Assembly: GCF_014201355.1 (NCBI RefSeq)
Contig: NZ_JACHEG010000002.1
Span: 186,001-250,000 of the forward strand
Reading direction: 5' to 3'
Length of the DNA stretch: 64,000 nt
From: Aliirhizobium wenxiniae
Lineage (GTDB): Bacteria > Pseudomonadota > Alphaproteobacteria > Rhizobiales > Rhizobiaceae
A program made the translations under genes and the position numbers. How positions within the stretch are numbered: the stretch's first letter is position 1; each line of letters begins with the position of its first letter. Positions 38,244-47,079 of the stretch are shown one piece after another. The notes below the pieces were generated by a model that made no database searches, was not told the DNA's origin, and saw only the letters and a program-made list of their open reading frames with translations.

Positions 38244-38376
38244 GTCGTTAATCCCGAGGCAAATGAATATGCCGCGATAACTGCCTGTCAGGGTTTAAAT
38301 AAACCTCAATCAGAAGATTAAAAGTTGTTCCCAATTTTGCAATGCAGCAATGCAACTTCGCATTGCACAGCTATGC

Positions 38377-38400
38377 AAAACGGCGACCCTAGGGCCGCCG
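38377..38400 (-). terminator. Probable terminator of aspS
   Basis: CGGCG-GCCCTAGGGTCGCCG-type stem (38381-38400) followed on the minus strand by TTTTGC, 39 nt beyond the aspS stop codon. Confidence 0.6.
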
Positions 38401-38439
38401 TCGAGATTACTTGATAATGTTCAAATCGGAGGACTGAAA

Positions 38440-40230
38440 TCAGTCCTTCTTAACCGGCGGGATCGGGCGGATCGCCAGTTCGCGCAGCTGCGTCGGGGTA
38501 GCTTCCGACGGGGCGCCCATCAGAAGATCCTGTGCCTGCTGGTTCATCGGGAACAGCGTGATTTCGCGCAGGTTCTTGGCACCGGTCAGGAGCATGACGA
38601 CGCGGTCGACGCCGGCTGCCATGCCACCGTGCGGAGGCGCACCGTACTGGAAGGCGCGGTAGAGGCCGCCGAAGCGATCTTCCACGTCCTGCTGGGAAAG
38701 GCCGACCATTTCGAAGGCCTTGACCATGACTTCCGGCAGCTGGTTACGAATCGAACCCGAGGCGATTTCGAAGCCGTTGCAGACCATGTCGTACTGGTAG
38801 GCCTTGATCGTCAACGGATCCTGGTTTTCCAGTGCTTCAAGGCCGCCCTGCGGCATCGAGAACGGGTTGTGGGCGAAGTCGATCTTCTTGTCTTCTTCGT
38901 TGTATTCGAAGAACGGGAAGTCGACGATCCAGCACAGCGCGAACTGGTCCTTGTTGGCCAGACCCAGTTCGTCGGCAGCACGGTTACGGGCTTCGCCTGC
39001 GAACTTGTAAAACTTCTCCGGTTCGCCGGCGACGAAGAAGCAGGCATCGCCCGCTTCGAGGCCGAGCTGCGCTGCAATCGCTGCCGTACGCTCTTCGCCG
39101 ATGTTCTTGGCGAGCGGACCGGAGCCGACAACCTTGCCTTCTTCTTCCTTCCAGAAGATGTAGCCGAGGCCCGGCTGGCCCTGCTGCTGCGCCCAGGCGT
39201 TCATGCGGTCACAGAATGCGCGGCTACCGCCGGTCTTTGCCGGGATTGCCCAGACTTCAACCTTCGGGTTCGAAGCGACCATGCCGGCGAAGACCTTGAA
39301 GCCGGAACCGGCGAAATGCTCGGTAACCGCTTCCATCTCGATCGGGTTGCGCAGGTCCGGCTTGTCGGAACCGTATTTGCGGATCGCGACGTCATACGGG
39401 ATGCGCGGGAATTCCTTGGTGACCGGCTTGCCTTCGGCAAACTCTTCGAAGATGCCGCGCATGACCGGCTCCATCGTTTCCCAGACTTCTTCCTGGGTGA
39501 CGAAGCTCATTTCGAGGTCGAGCTGGTAGAATTCGCCCGGCAGGCGGTCGGCGCGCGGGTCTTCGTCGCGGAAGCACGGAGCGATCTGGAAATAACGGTC
39601 GAAACCGGCAACCATCATCAGCTGCTTGTACTGCTGCGGAGCCTGCGGCAGGGCGAAGAACTTGCCGGGATGGATACGCGACGGCACGAGGAAGTCGCGT
39701 GCGCCTTCCGGCGAGGACGCGGTCAGGATCGGCGTCGAATATTCGGTGAAACCGCCGATCGTCATTTCGCGGCGCATGGCGGCGATGATCTGGGTGCGCT
39801 TGACGATGTTCTTGTGCAGAGTTTCGCGGCGCAGATCGAGGAAGCGGTACTTCAGGCGCACGTCTTCCGGATATTCCGGCTCGCCGAAGACCGGCAGCGG
39901 CAGTTCCTTGGCAGCCGACAGAACCTCGATTTCCTTGGCGTAGAGTTCGATCTCGCCGGTCGCCATGTTCTTGTTGACGGTGTCTTCCGAACGCGCCTTG
40001 ACAGTGCCGTCGATGCGGATGACCCATTCGCCGCGAACGACTTCAGCCGTCTTGAAAGCCGGGCTGTCCGGGTCGCAGACCACTTGGGTCATGCCGTAAT
40101 GGTCGCGAAGGTCGACGAAGAGCACGCCGCCATGATCTCGTACACGATGGACCCAGCCGGAGATGCGGACATTGGAGCCGACATCCGACTTGCGGAGGGC
40201 TGCACAGGTGTGGCTGCGGTAACGATGCAT
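38440..40230 (-). CDS. aspS: Aspartyl-tRNA synthetase
   Basis: The class II synthetase charges tRNA-Asp. From ATG 40230 (AGGA upstream) it has 596 residues: N-terminal OB-fold anticodon-binding domain ([25 protein letters not shown]), bacterial GAD insertion, and catalytic core with motif 2 ([24 protein letters not shown]) and motif 3 ([18 protein letters not shown], whose Arg contacts ATP). The longer upstream frame has no family residues. Whether it also aspartylates tRNA-Asn cannot be told here. It reads leftward next to the chemoreceptor gene. Confidence 0.97.
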   Translation of the reverse strand: MHRYRSHTCAALRKSDVGSNVRISGWVHRVRDHGGVLFVDLRDHYGMTQVVCDPDSPAFKTAEVVRGEWVIRIDGTVKARSEDTVNKNMATGEIELYAKEIEVLSAAKELPLPVFGEPEYPEDVRLKYRFLDLRRETLHKNIVKRTQIIAAMRREMTIGGFTEYSTPILTASSPEGARDFLVPSRIHPGKFFALPQAPQQYKQLMMVAGFDRYFQIAPCFRDEDPRADRLPGEFYQLDLEMSFVTQEEVWETMEPVMRGIFEEFAEGKPVTKEFPRIPYDVAIRKYGSDKPDLRNPIEMEAVTEHFAGSGFKVFAGMVASNPKVEVWAIPAKTGGSRAFCDRMNAWAQQQGQPGLGYIFWKEEEGKVVGSGPLAKNIGEERTAAIAAQLGLEAGDACFFVAGEPEKFYKFAGEARNRAADELGLANKDQFALCWIVDFPFFEYNEEDKKIDFAHNPFSMPQGGLEALENQDPLTIKAYQYDMVCNGFEIASGSIRNQLPEVMVKAFEMVGLSQQDVEDRFGGLYRAFQYGAPPHGGMAAGVDRVVMLLTGAKNLREITLFPMNQQAQDLLMGAPSEATPTQLRELAIRPIPPVKKD

Positions 40231-40312
40231 GACTTCAATCCTGGACTGATGCTTGGGAACGGCTTTTATGGCGTGCAAAGCACGGCCGCCGATCGCATGG
40301 AAAATCGGCGCG

Positions 40313-40341
40313 AAAAGCGCATGTGTGCTCCGATTTGTCAA
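40313..40341 (-). promoter_or_regulatory. Candidate sigma-70-type promoter of aspS
   Basis: On the minus strand TTGACA (40341-40336, preceded by C as in rhizobial CTTGAC) is followed after 17 nt by GCTTTT (40318-40313), which is a weak -10. It lies about 83 nt upstream of the aspS start. Confidence 0.4.
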
Positions 40342-40476
40342 GGTTGCAATGCCTCGGCAAGCCCGCTTAGCACATGATAGTCGGCATCCGCCAAGCTTCA
40401 GGCCATCATAAGGCTGCGTACTTATGTCCCTTCGCCGCCTCTTCATTGTTCAGGCCAAGGGTGCGATTATCGATCC

Positions 40477-40848
40477 ATGGTCAAGTTTGTCCCGGTCATG
40501 CTGATGCTTCTGGCCGCGCTGTTTCTGGCGCGAGGGCCGGCCATCTATGGTGCACAACCGGCACGGGACCATATCCATGCCAGCCATGCCGAACTCACCC
40601 TGCATCGCGGGCTTACACCGGTAGACGGCCACCAGATCGAGATACAGTGCTCCAAAGCAGGATGCGCGCTTGCATCCTGCCAGGTGCAATCGGTCACGGC
40701 CGCCATTCTCCCGGATTGCCCGTCTGCAATTCAGCCATCCCGTTCACTGGCTTACGCTCTGCCGCGGGACGTAACATTGTCTTCGCTGCACAATGAACCC
40801 GCCTCGCCTCCTCCCAAATCTCCGATTGATCACCCTCAGGCGGCCTGA
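40477..40848 (+). CDS. Small exported Cys/His-containing protein next to DUF411 gene
   Basis: The 123-residue product has a hydrophobic signal (VPVMLMLLAALFLARGPAIYG) and a mature part with DHIHASHAELTLHRG and three spaced cysteines (CSKAGCALASC, about residues 62-72), which could bind a metal. It resembles the short exported proteins (DUF2946-like) found with copper genes. It lies 45 nt upstream of a DUF411 gene. The Shine-Dalgarno is weak, so the start is uncertain. Confidence 0.55.
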   Translation: MVKFVPVMLMLLAALFLARGPAIYGAQPARDHIHASHAELTLHRGLTPVDGHQIEIQCSKAGCALASCQVQSVTAAILPDCPSAIQPSRSLAYALPRDVTLSSLHNEPASPPPKSPIDHPQAA

Positions 40849-40893
40849 CCGCCCGAAGCGAAACATTCGTTCGCCGATCCCAAGGAGATTATC

Positions 40894-41349
40894 GTGAACA
40901 GACAGAAATTTGCGGCGAGATCGCTCGCCTTCGCAGTCATGAGTGCTGCGTCCTTTATTGCCACTGGCGCTATGGCCGCGGAAATGGTGGTCTACAAAAG
41001 CCCCTATTGCGGCTGCTGCGAAGCATGGGCCGAGGCGCTGAAAACATCCGGCATCCCGCTTCGCATGGAAAATGTCGAGCACATGGACGCATTAAAGGCC
41101 GGTTACAAAGTGCCGGAAGACGCCTGGAGCTGCCACACGGCCGTAGCGGACGGCTATGTGTTCGAAGGCCATGTGCCGCTCGAAGCCGTCAATCGTGTGC
41201 TGGCGGAGCGTCCCGAGATCACCGGCATCGCCGTTCCCGGCATGCCGAGCGGCTCATTGGGGATGGGTGAGGATTCGTCGGCATCCTATGATGTCATCGC
41301 CCTCAACAAGGACGGTAGCCAGTCGGTCTACATGGAGATCAGACCGTAA
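40894..41349 (+). CDS. DUF411 exported metal-binding protein
   Basis: The 151-residue protein starts at GTG 40894, 6 nt after AAGGAG. It has a signal peptide (MNRQKFAARSLAFAVMSAASF ... GAMAA) and a thioredoxin-like DUF411 domain starting MVVYKSPYCGCCEAWAEAL with the CGCC motif, followed by WSCHTAVADGYVFEGHVP and the GIAVPGMPSGSLGM loop. DUF411 proteins are often encoded with copper-resistance genes and are thought to bind or transfer copper in the periplasm. The upstream small Cys/His protein supports that setting. Confidence 0.88.
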   Translation: MNRQKFAARSLAFAVMSAASFIATGAMAAEMVVYKSPYCGCCEAWAEALKTSGIPLRMENVEHMDALKAGYKVPEDAWSCHTAVADGYVFEGHVPLEAVNRVLAERPEITGIAVPGMPSGSLGMGEDSSASYDVIALNKDGSQSVYMEIRP

Positions 41350-41570
41350 CAGCGGTCGTCCTGCCCCGATCGGTATCTGCACTCGAACATTCGCCCTTAC
41401 CCTTCCCATACAAGGCCGAGGGCGAGTGACATTCAAGGTTTGAACACCACGTTTATCGGCAGGGCGCGCAATTTTCACACGGCGTTGTCAGCTTAAGTCA
41501 TTTCCGGCCTGTCGTTTCCATGCGCATCACGCTACAGCTTTAGCGACACCCCCGCGTAAAGATTCCCTTC

Positions 41571-42809
41571 ATGTCCCATATACGCCCCCTCGTGCCCCTT
41601 CTCGTCACCGCAGGCATCCTGATCGGTGGAAACGGGCTTCAGGGCACCTATATCGCGCTGCGCGGCACGGCCGAAGGCTTCACGCCCACGGTCATCGGCG
41701 TGATCGGCGCGGGATATAGCGTCGGCTTCGCGGTCGGCTGCATCTATGTCTCGCGGTTGTTGCGGTCGATCGGACATATCCGAACCTTTGCGGCAATGGC
41801 CGCGATCGGAGCCTCCTGCTCCGTCGTCATGGCGCAGGTGATCGATCCCGTCGCATGGGCATTGCTGCGTTTCCTGATCGGCATTGCGGTCGCCAGCCTT
41901 TTTGCAACGGTCGAAAGCTGGATCAATGCCAAGGTGACGAACGAAAACAGAGCCAGAACGCTTTCGATCTATCGTTTCGTCGATCTCGGCTCTGTCACCT
42001 TCGCTCAATATCTCATCCCAACTGTCGGCATCGAAGGACAGGCGATCTTTGCCATCATTACAATCGCCATGACGTTATCGCTCGTGCCGATTTCCGTTGC
42101 CGACAAATCCAGTCCTGCTCCGCCGGATGCCGTGGCCTTCGACCTCAAGGAAGTCTGGCGGATCTCGCCGCTGGCCGTCGTGGGCGTCGTCGCCGTAGGT
42201 CTCTCCATGGCGGCCTTCCGCAATATCGGGCCGGTCTATGCGCATGAGATCGGCATGGATATCACGTCGATTGCGACCTTCATGAGCGCCGGCATCATCG
42301 GCGGCGTGGTTTTGCAATATCCGCTCGGCCTTTATTCCGACAAGCTGGACAGACGGCGCGTGATCGTCTGGGCAACGATCGGTTCGATCCTGACCGGCGG
42401 TTATCTCTCCTTCGGCGCCGGCACCAACGAGACGGCCAACATCATTGCCGTTTTCCTGTTCGGCGCGTTTTCCATGCCGCTCTATTCGCTGTGTTCGGCA
42501 CATGGCAACGACCATGCAAAGCCGGGGCAATATGCGCTGGTTGCCGCCGGCCTGCTGTTCTTCTGGTCGGTCGGCGCGATCGTCGGCCCGCTGCTAGCGG
42601 CCACACTGCTCCAGTATCTCGGCCCACGCGCCTTTTTTGCCTATACGTCCTTCATCTTTGCCGGTTTTCTGATCTTCACCATCATGCGCATGGGGGTAAG
42701 GCCGCCCGTGCCGCCATCGGAGCGGCATTCCCGCTTCCGCGCCCTTTTGCGCACATCCGCCTATTTCAACCGGCTGGCGGCACCGCCTGAAAAAGATGGC
42801 AGGGACTAA
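41571..42809 (+). CDS. MFS transporter (YcaD/CsbX-like)
   Basis: The 412-residue protein has 12 hydrophobic segments. Motif A is visible in the second half as YPLGLYSDKLDRRRVIVWATIG, and the first half has GFTPTVIGVIGAGYSVGFAVGCIYVSRLLR. It resembles the YcaD/CsbX-type MFS proteins with unknown substrate. No partner gene adjoins it; rnd follows after 80 nt. Start ATG 41571 is preceded by GTAAAGATTCC, a weak site. Confidence 0.85.
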   Translation: MSHIRPLVPLLVTAGILIGGNGLQGTYIALRGTAEGFTPTVIGVIGAGYSVGFAVGCIYVSRLLRSIGHIRTFAAMAAIGASCSVVMAQVIDPVAWALLRFLIGIAVASLFATVESWINAKVTNENRARTLSIYRFVDLGSVTFAQYLIPTVGIEGQAIFAIITIAMTLSLVPISVADKSSPAPPDAVAFDLKEVWRISPLAVVGVVAVGLSMAAFRNIGPVYAHEIGMDITSIATFMSAGIIGGVVLQYPLGLYSDKLDRRRVIVWATIGSILTGGYLSFGAGTNETANIIAVFLFGAFSMPLYSLCSAHGNDHAKPGQYALVAAGLLFFWSVGAIVGPLLAATLLQYLGPRAFFAYTSFIFAGFLIFTIMRMGVRPPVPPSERHSRFRALLRTSAYFNRLAAPPEKDGRD

Positions 42810-42889
42810 CACCTCAGCGAGCCTCTCCCGGTCTTGACATGCGCGGCTCAAAGGGAAAGGAAGGTTGAACACCGCACGTGAACGGACCA

Positions 42890-44035
42890 ATGATCGAAAC
42901 AACCGCAGCTCTTCAAGACGCCTGCGCCAAGCTGGCGCAATCGGATTTCATCACCATCGACACGGAGTTTCTGAGGGAAACGACGTTCTGGCCGGAACTC
43001 TGCCTGATCCAGATGGCAAGCCCGGACATGGAGGTCCTCGTCGATCCGCTGGCAAAAGGGCTGGATCTTGCGCCCTTCTTCGAGCTGATGGCGAACCCAG
43101 CAGTGGTGAAGGTTTTCCATGCCGCAAGGCAGGATATCGAAATCGTCCACCACCTCGGCAAACTGGTGCCGCATCCGATCTTCGACACTCAGGTTGCCGC
43201 CATGGTCTGCGGTTTCGGCGACAGCGTCTCTTATGACCAGCTCGTCAGCCGCATCAAGAACGTCCATATCGACAAGTCATCCCGCTTCACCGACTGGAGC
43301 CGCCGGCCGCTTTCCGAAAAACAGCTCGATTATGCACTGGCCGACGTCACCCATCTGCGCGACGTCTATCTGGCGCTCAAGGAACAGCTGGAACGTGAAG
43401 GCCGTGCGCTTTGGCTGACCGAGGAAATGGCGATCCTCGAAAACCCGTCCACCTACGACCTGCATCCGGACGACGCGTGGCAGCGGCTTAAAGCCCGCCT
43501 GCGCAAGCCGACCGAGCTTGCCATTCTGAAATTTGTCGCCGCATGGCGCGAGCGCGAAGCCCGCAGCCGCAATGTGCCGCGTTCGCGGGTGCTGAAGGAC
43601 GACGCTATCTACGAAATCGCGCAGCAGCAGCCGAAAGATACCGAAGCGCTCGGTCGCCTGCGCACCATTCCCAAGGGCTGGGAGCGTTCAGCCTCGGGTA
43701 CAGCTATCGTCGAAGCGGTCAATGCCGCGCTCGCACTGCCGAAGGCCGACATGCCGCATCCGCCCAAGCACACCCATGTGCCGGAAGGCACTGCTGCCGC
43801 CGTCGAATTGTTGAAGGTGCTGCTCAAGCTCATCTCCGACAAGCAGGGTGTGGCCGCCAAGGTCATCGCCAATACGGACGATCTGGAAAGGATCGCGTCC
43901 GAAGGCGAAAATGCGAACGTGGCGGCACTTTCCGGCTGGCGCAAGGAACTGTTCGGCGACACGGCGCTGAAACTGATCGAAGGCGGTGTGGCACTGCGCT
44001 TCGTCAACAAGAAGGTCGAGGCGGTCGAGCTTTAA
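42890..44035 (+). CDS. rnd: Ribonuclease D
   Basis: RNase D trims 3' ends of tRNA precursors. The DEDDy exonuclease motifs are ITIDTEFLRETTFWPELCLIQ (ExoI), VVKVFHAARQDIEIVHHLG (ExoII) and KQLDYALADVTHLRDVY (ExoIII, with Tyr), followed by an HRDC domain at about 205-285 (RKPTELAILKFVAAWRERE). I choose ATG 42890 (381 residues); GTG 42878 would add four residues. A 21-nt palindrome covers the stop codon and may help end the transcript. Confidence 0.94.
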   Translation: MIETTAALQDACAKLAQSDFITIDTEFLRETTFWPELCLIQMASPDMEVLVDPLAKGLDLAPFFELMANPAVVKVFHAARQDIEIVHHLGKLVPHPIFDTQVAAMVCGFGDSVSYDQLVSRIKNVHIDKSSRFTDWSRRPLSEKQLDYALADVTHLRDVYLALKEQLEREGRALWLTEEMAILENPSTYDLHPDDAWQRLKARLRKPTELAILKFVAAWREREARSRNVPRSRVLKDDAIYEIAQQQPKDTEALGRLRTIPKGWERSASGTAIVEAVNAALALPKADMPHPPKHTHVPEGTAAAVELLKVLLKLISDKQGVAAKVIANTDDLERIASEGENANVAALSGWRKELFGDTALKLIEGGVALRFVNKKVEAVEL

Positions 44036-44043
44036 GCTCGACC
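44023..44043. terminator. 21-nt palindrome over the rnd stop codon
   Basis: GGTCGAGCTT-T-AAGCTCGACC: exact 10-bp arms with a single central base, spanning TAA 44033-44035 between the convergent rnd and DUF2000 genes. No T-run follows. Confidence 0.4.
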
Positions 44044-44071
44044 AGTTCTCAGCCGAAAGATCGATCGCCGG

Positions 44072-44479
44072 TCACGGATGCATCTTCGCGCCCTTGGTGA
44101 TCTTGTCGACCACCTTCTTTTCTGCTCTCAGCGCGATGCCGACCAGCTTGGCATCATCAGGGCCAAACCGCGAGAAGACCTCGCGATTGGCGGCATCGTG
44201 ACCGGTCGCGAACATCTCTTCGATATAGGCTGATGTGATGACTTCGCGCTCCAGAGAGCGCTTGTGGATTACACGCATCGTCTGCTGATCAGCGCCAAGC
44301 ACGACAATCGGCTGGATCGACAGTGGATTATAGACATTATCCACCACGTCCCGATATGCTTCGCCGATGATCGCCGGTGACTGAGCGATAATGCCGCTCG
44401 TCAAAAATGCGGTAACGTTGAGCTTCTGCCAGGTGGTGAGGTCATCACGGACAACAATCGCGATCTTGGTATCGAACAT
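44072..44479 (-). CDS. DUF2000-family protein
   Basis: From ATG 44479 (GGAG 10 nt upstream) the 135-residue protein begins MFDTKIAIVVRDDLTTWQKLNVTAFLTSG and continues with VYNPLSIQPIVVLGADQQTMRVIHKRSLE and the C-terminal REVFSRFGPDDAKLVGIALRA. This matches DUF2000, a small peptidyl-tRNA-hydrolase-like fold of unknown function. It is encoded head to head with an AraC-type regulator, which is the usual setting for this family. Confidence 0.88.
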   Translation of the reverse strand: MFDTKIAIVVRDDLTTWQKLNVTAFLTSGIIAQSPAIIGEAYRDVVDNVYNPLSIQPIVVLGADQQTMRVIHKRSLEREVITSAYIEEMFATGHDAANREVFSRFGPDDAKLVGIALRAEKKVVDKITKGAKMHP

Positions 44480-44579
44480 GCAGGAAAACTCCATTCGGGG
44501 TATCGAAAGAGCCGAACACTTAGCGGCTGCCGGTGCAGACGGTCTTGAACGTTCGTGCAAAGGGCAATTCCGAGACGGC

Positions 44580-45371
44580 ATGCGCGTTGCCATGCCGAGC
44601 AGAGGTGTAGAGCGTATCGAGGCGCGCTTTCACGGAAACGGCTTTTCACCGCACCGCCACGATACCTATGCGCTGGGACTGACGCTTCATGGCGTGCAGA
44701 CATTCCGCTATCGAGGTTCCGAACGGTTCAGCAATCCCGGCAATGTCATCGTCCTGCATCCGGACGAAGTGCATGACGGTGCGGCCGGCACCGATGACGG
44801 GCTTATCTACCGGATGATCTATCTGCCGCCAGAACTGATCGGGGCAGTCGAAGGCCATCACACTGCGCTGCCTTTCGTCGGAAATCCTGTCGTCGCGGAT
44901 GCCGGCCTCTGGCAGGCACTTGCCGACATTCTCGACGATCTGGATCATGAACCGGATGCGCTCGCACTCGACGATTCAGTGATGCGGATCGCCGCCGGCC
45001 TTTCGCGCCAGGCGGGCATGCCTCGCAAGGTAGTGACGGCTACGGCCCGAACCGCAGTTATGTCCGCCCGCGATTTTCTTGAGGATCACAGCGCCGAGAC
45101 GGTACGCTCGAACGATCTGGAGACGATTACCGGCCTCGACCGTTATGAACTGGCGCGGCAGTTCCGCCGACTTCTCGGCACCAGCCCGCACCGCTATCTC
45201 GTCATGCGTCGGCTGGAACAGGCGAAAAGGCTGATGTCGATCGGTGCCGGACTTGCCGAAACCGCTGCCGACGCGGGGTTTTCCGACCAGGCGCATTTTA
45301 CCCGGCACTTCCGCAAAGCCTTCGGCATGACACCGGGCCGCTGGAACGATTTGCGCACCAGATCGCGATAA
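44580..45371 (+). CDS. AraC-family transcriptional regulator
   Basis: The AraC protein has an N-terminal cupin-like sensing domain beginning VERIEARFHGNGFSPHRHDTYALGLTLHGVQTFRYRG and a C-terminal double HTH with SNDLETITGLDRYELARQFRRLLGTSPHRYLVMRRLEQAKRLMSIGAGLAETAADAGFSDQAHFTRHFRKAFGMTPGRW. The start is uncertain: ATG 44580 (263 residues) or ATG 44592 leaves a normal gap to the divergent DUF2000 gene, whereas ATG 44478 would overlap its start. It probably controls the DUF2000 gene. Confidence 0.85.
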   Translation: MRVAMPSRGVERIEARFHGNGFSPHRHDTYALGLTLHGVQTFRYRGSERFSNPGNVIVLHPDEVHDGAAGTDDGLIYRMIYLPPELIGAVEGHHTALPFVGNPVVADAGLWQALADILDDLDHEPDALALDDSVMRIAAGLSRQAGMPRKVVTATARTAVMSARDFLEDHSAETVRSNDLETITGLDRYELARQFRRLLGTSPHRYLVMRRLEQAKRLMSIGAGLAETAADAGFSDQAHFTRHFRKAFGMTPGRWNDLRTRSR

Positions 45372-45410
45372 TCACAACCCGATCCACGGCGATCTGGCCC
45401 GTTGAAATTC

Positions 45411-45428
45411 CAGTCATCAAATCTTCAT
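45411..45428 (+). promoter_or_regulatory. Candidate PHO box upstream of the phytase-like gene
   Basis: CAGTCAT-CAAA-TCTTCAT matches two CTGTCAT halves with 11-nt period at 10 of 14 positions. It ends 75 nt upstream of the start codon. A separate 8-bp inverted repeat (ATGCGAGC 45449-45456, GCTCGCAT 45468-45475) lies between it and the gene. Confidence 0.35.
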
Positions 45429-45503
45429 CGCACCATCACTTGCGCGTCATGCGAGCATTCTATCGACGCTCGCATGTTCAATGCGAAACGATCAGGTGTT
45501 TTC

Positions 45504-46862
45504 ATGACCAAAACCTTTATCACTTCCGTTGCGTTCGCGGCGCTCCTCGCCGGCTCCGCTCTTGCGGATGGCAAGGAGTTTCCCGCCAAGCTCGCCGGTC
45601 AGGCGATCCTGCCCGCCAACACGATGACGGCAGCTCCCGCCGATGCACCCGAGTTCCTCAAGACCTCGGGCAAATTCACGACGCCGGGCAAGCGCGTCGA
45701 GAAGCTCGGCACCGTTGACGGCAAGGACGGTGCACGTGTTACCGACGTCAAGCTGCCGCTCGATGGCCAGCCGATCCAGGGTTTCTCCGGCATCAAAGCA
45801 ATGGCTGACGGCACGTTCTGGACGCTTTCCGACAACGGCTTCGGCTCCAAGGCCAATTCCTCCGACGCCATGCTTTTCCTGCATCAGGTGAAGTTCGACT
45901 GGGCGACCAACAAGGTCGACGTCGTCAAGAACATCTTCCTTTCGGATCCGAACAAGATCGCCCCCTTCCCGATCATCATGGAAGGTTCCGAGAAGCGCTA
46001 TCTGACGGGCGCCGATTTCGACATCGAGTCGATCCAGCCGGTGGCTGACGGTTTCTGGCTCGGCGAGGAATTCGGTCCCTACCTGATCAAGGTCGATGCG
46101 CTCGGCCAGCTCACCGACGTCATCGCAACGGTCGTCGATGGCAAGCCGGTCAAGTCTCCCGACAATCCGACCCTCTCCATGCCTGCCAATCCGGCTGCCA
46201 AGGTCCCGGTCTTCAACCTGAAGCGCTCGGGCGGTTATGAGGGCATGGCCATGTCCAAGGACGGCTCCAAGCTTTACGGCCTGCTGGAAGGCCCGCTCTT
46301 CCTCGAAGACGGCAAGGTAGAACAGGTCGATGGCCGCACCGCGCTGCGCGTCATCGAATTCGACATCGCCTCGAAGAGCTTTACCGGTCGCTCCTGGCTC
46401 TATCCGCTGGCTGAAAAGGGCGTTGCCATCGGCGATTTCAACATGCTGGACGCAACGACCGCTCTCGTCATCGAGCGCGACAACGGCGCCGGTACCAAGG
46501 ACAAGGCCTGCGCCGATCCGAAGCAGCCGAAGCCGGATTGCTTCGAGGCTCCGGCCGAACTGAAGCGCGTCTACAAGATCGAGTTCAACGACGCCAATGT
46601 CGGCAAGGCCGTCCGCAAGATCGGCTATATCGATCTGCTGAACATCCAGGATCCAGACAACAAAAAGAAGGTCGCCGGCGGTAAGCCGGGCGTCTATGAC
46701 ATGCCGTTCGTGACGATCGAGAACGTCGATCAGGTCGACGCCACCCATATCGTCATCGGCAACGACAACAACCTGCCCTTCTCAGCCGGCCGCGCGGTCG
46801 ACAAGGCAGACGACAACGAGTTCAGCCTGCTGGAAGTCGGTGAATTCCTGTCTGCAAAGTAA
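45504..46862 (+). CDS. Exported phytase-like esterase
   Basis: From ATG 45504 the 452-residue protein has a signal peptide (MTKTFITSVAFAALLAGSALADG) and the phytase-like beta-propeller domain (PF13449 type): GTFWTLSDNGFGSKANSSDAML, IESIQPVADGFWLGEEFGPYLIKV, KRSGGYEGMAMSKDGSKLYGLLEGPLF and the C-terminal IGNDNNLPFS. Such proteins are secreted hydrolases of phosphate esters, though many have not been assayed. Two cysteines in DKACADPKQPKPDCFEAP may form a disulfide. Alternative starts further upstream (45402) lack a signal. A PHO-box-like site precedes it. Confidence 0.85.
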   Translation: MTKTFITSVAFAALLAGSALADGKEFPAKLAGQAILPANTMTAAPADAPEFLKTSGKFTTPGKRVEKLGTVDGKDGARVTDVKLPLDGQPIQGFSGIKAMADGTFWTLSDNGFGSKANSSDAMLFLHQVKFDWATNKVDVVKNIFLSDPNKIAPFPIIMEGSEKRYLTGADFDIESIQPVADGFWLGEEFGPYLIKVDALGQLTDVIATVVDGKPVKSPDNPTLSMPANPAAKVPVFNLKRSGGYEGMAMSKDGSKLYGLLEGPLFLEDGKVEQVDGRTALRVIEFDIASKSFTGRSWLYPLAEKGVAIGDFNMLDATTALVIERDNGAGTKDKACADPKQPKPDCFEAPAELKRVYKIEFNDANVGKAVRKIGYIDLLNIQDPDNKKKVAGGKPGVYDMPFVTIENVDQVDATHIVIGNDNNLPFSAGRAVDKADDNEFSLLEVGEFLSAK

Positions 46863-46884
46863 CTCCATTTGGCATCATGATCCG

Positions 46885-46914
46885 AAGGCGTCCGGACACA
46901 CCGGGCGCCTTTTG
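46885..46914 (+). terminator. Terminator of the phytase-like gene
   Basis: AAGGCG-CCGG / CCGG-CGCCTT stem followed by TT, 22 nt after the stop codon. Confidence 0.6.
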
Positions 46915-47079
46915 CCGTTGCGGACTTGCGCCAGCTCAGACGCGATACCCAAGCGTGAAGCGCGTTGACTTTCGCGCGCCCGACCGTGTAATCGCGGGTG
47001 CGTTGCAACCAGCTTTTCGTCCTATCTTTTTCTGCATTTCCATCGGTTGCTTTTCCGCCATTCATTCCAGAGGTCAGCC

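Noticed and set aside
38350..40377. A 675-codon open frame opposite aspS
   Set aside because: Shadow of aspS with no recognisable domain; the same holds for the frames opposite hppA (12839-14506) and ppk (50900-52420).
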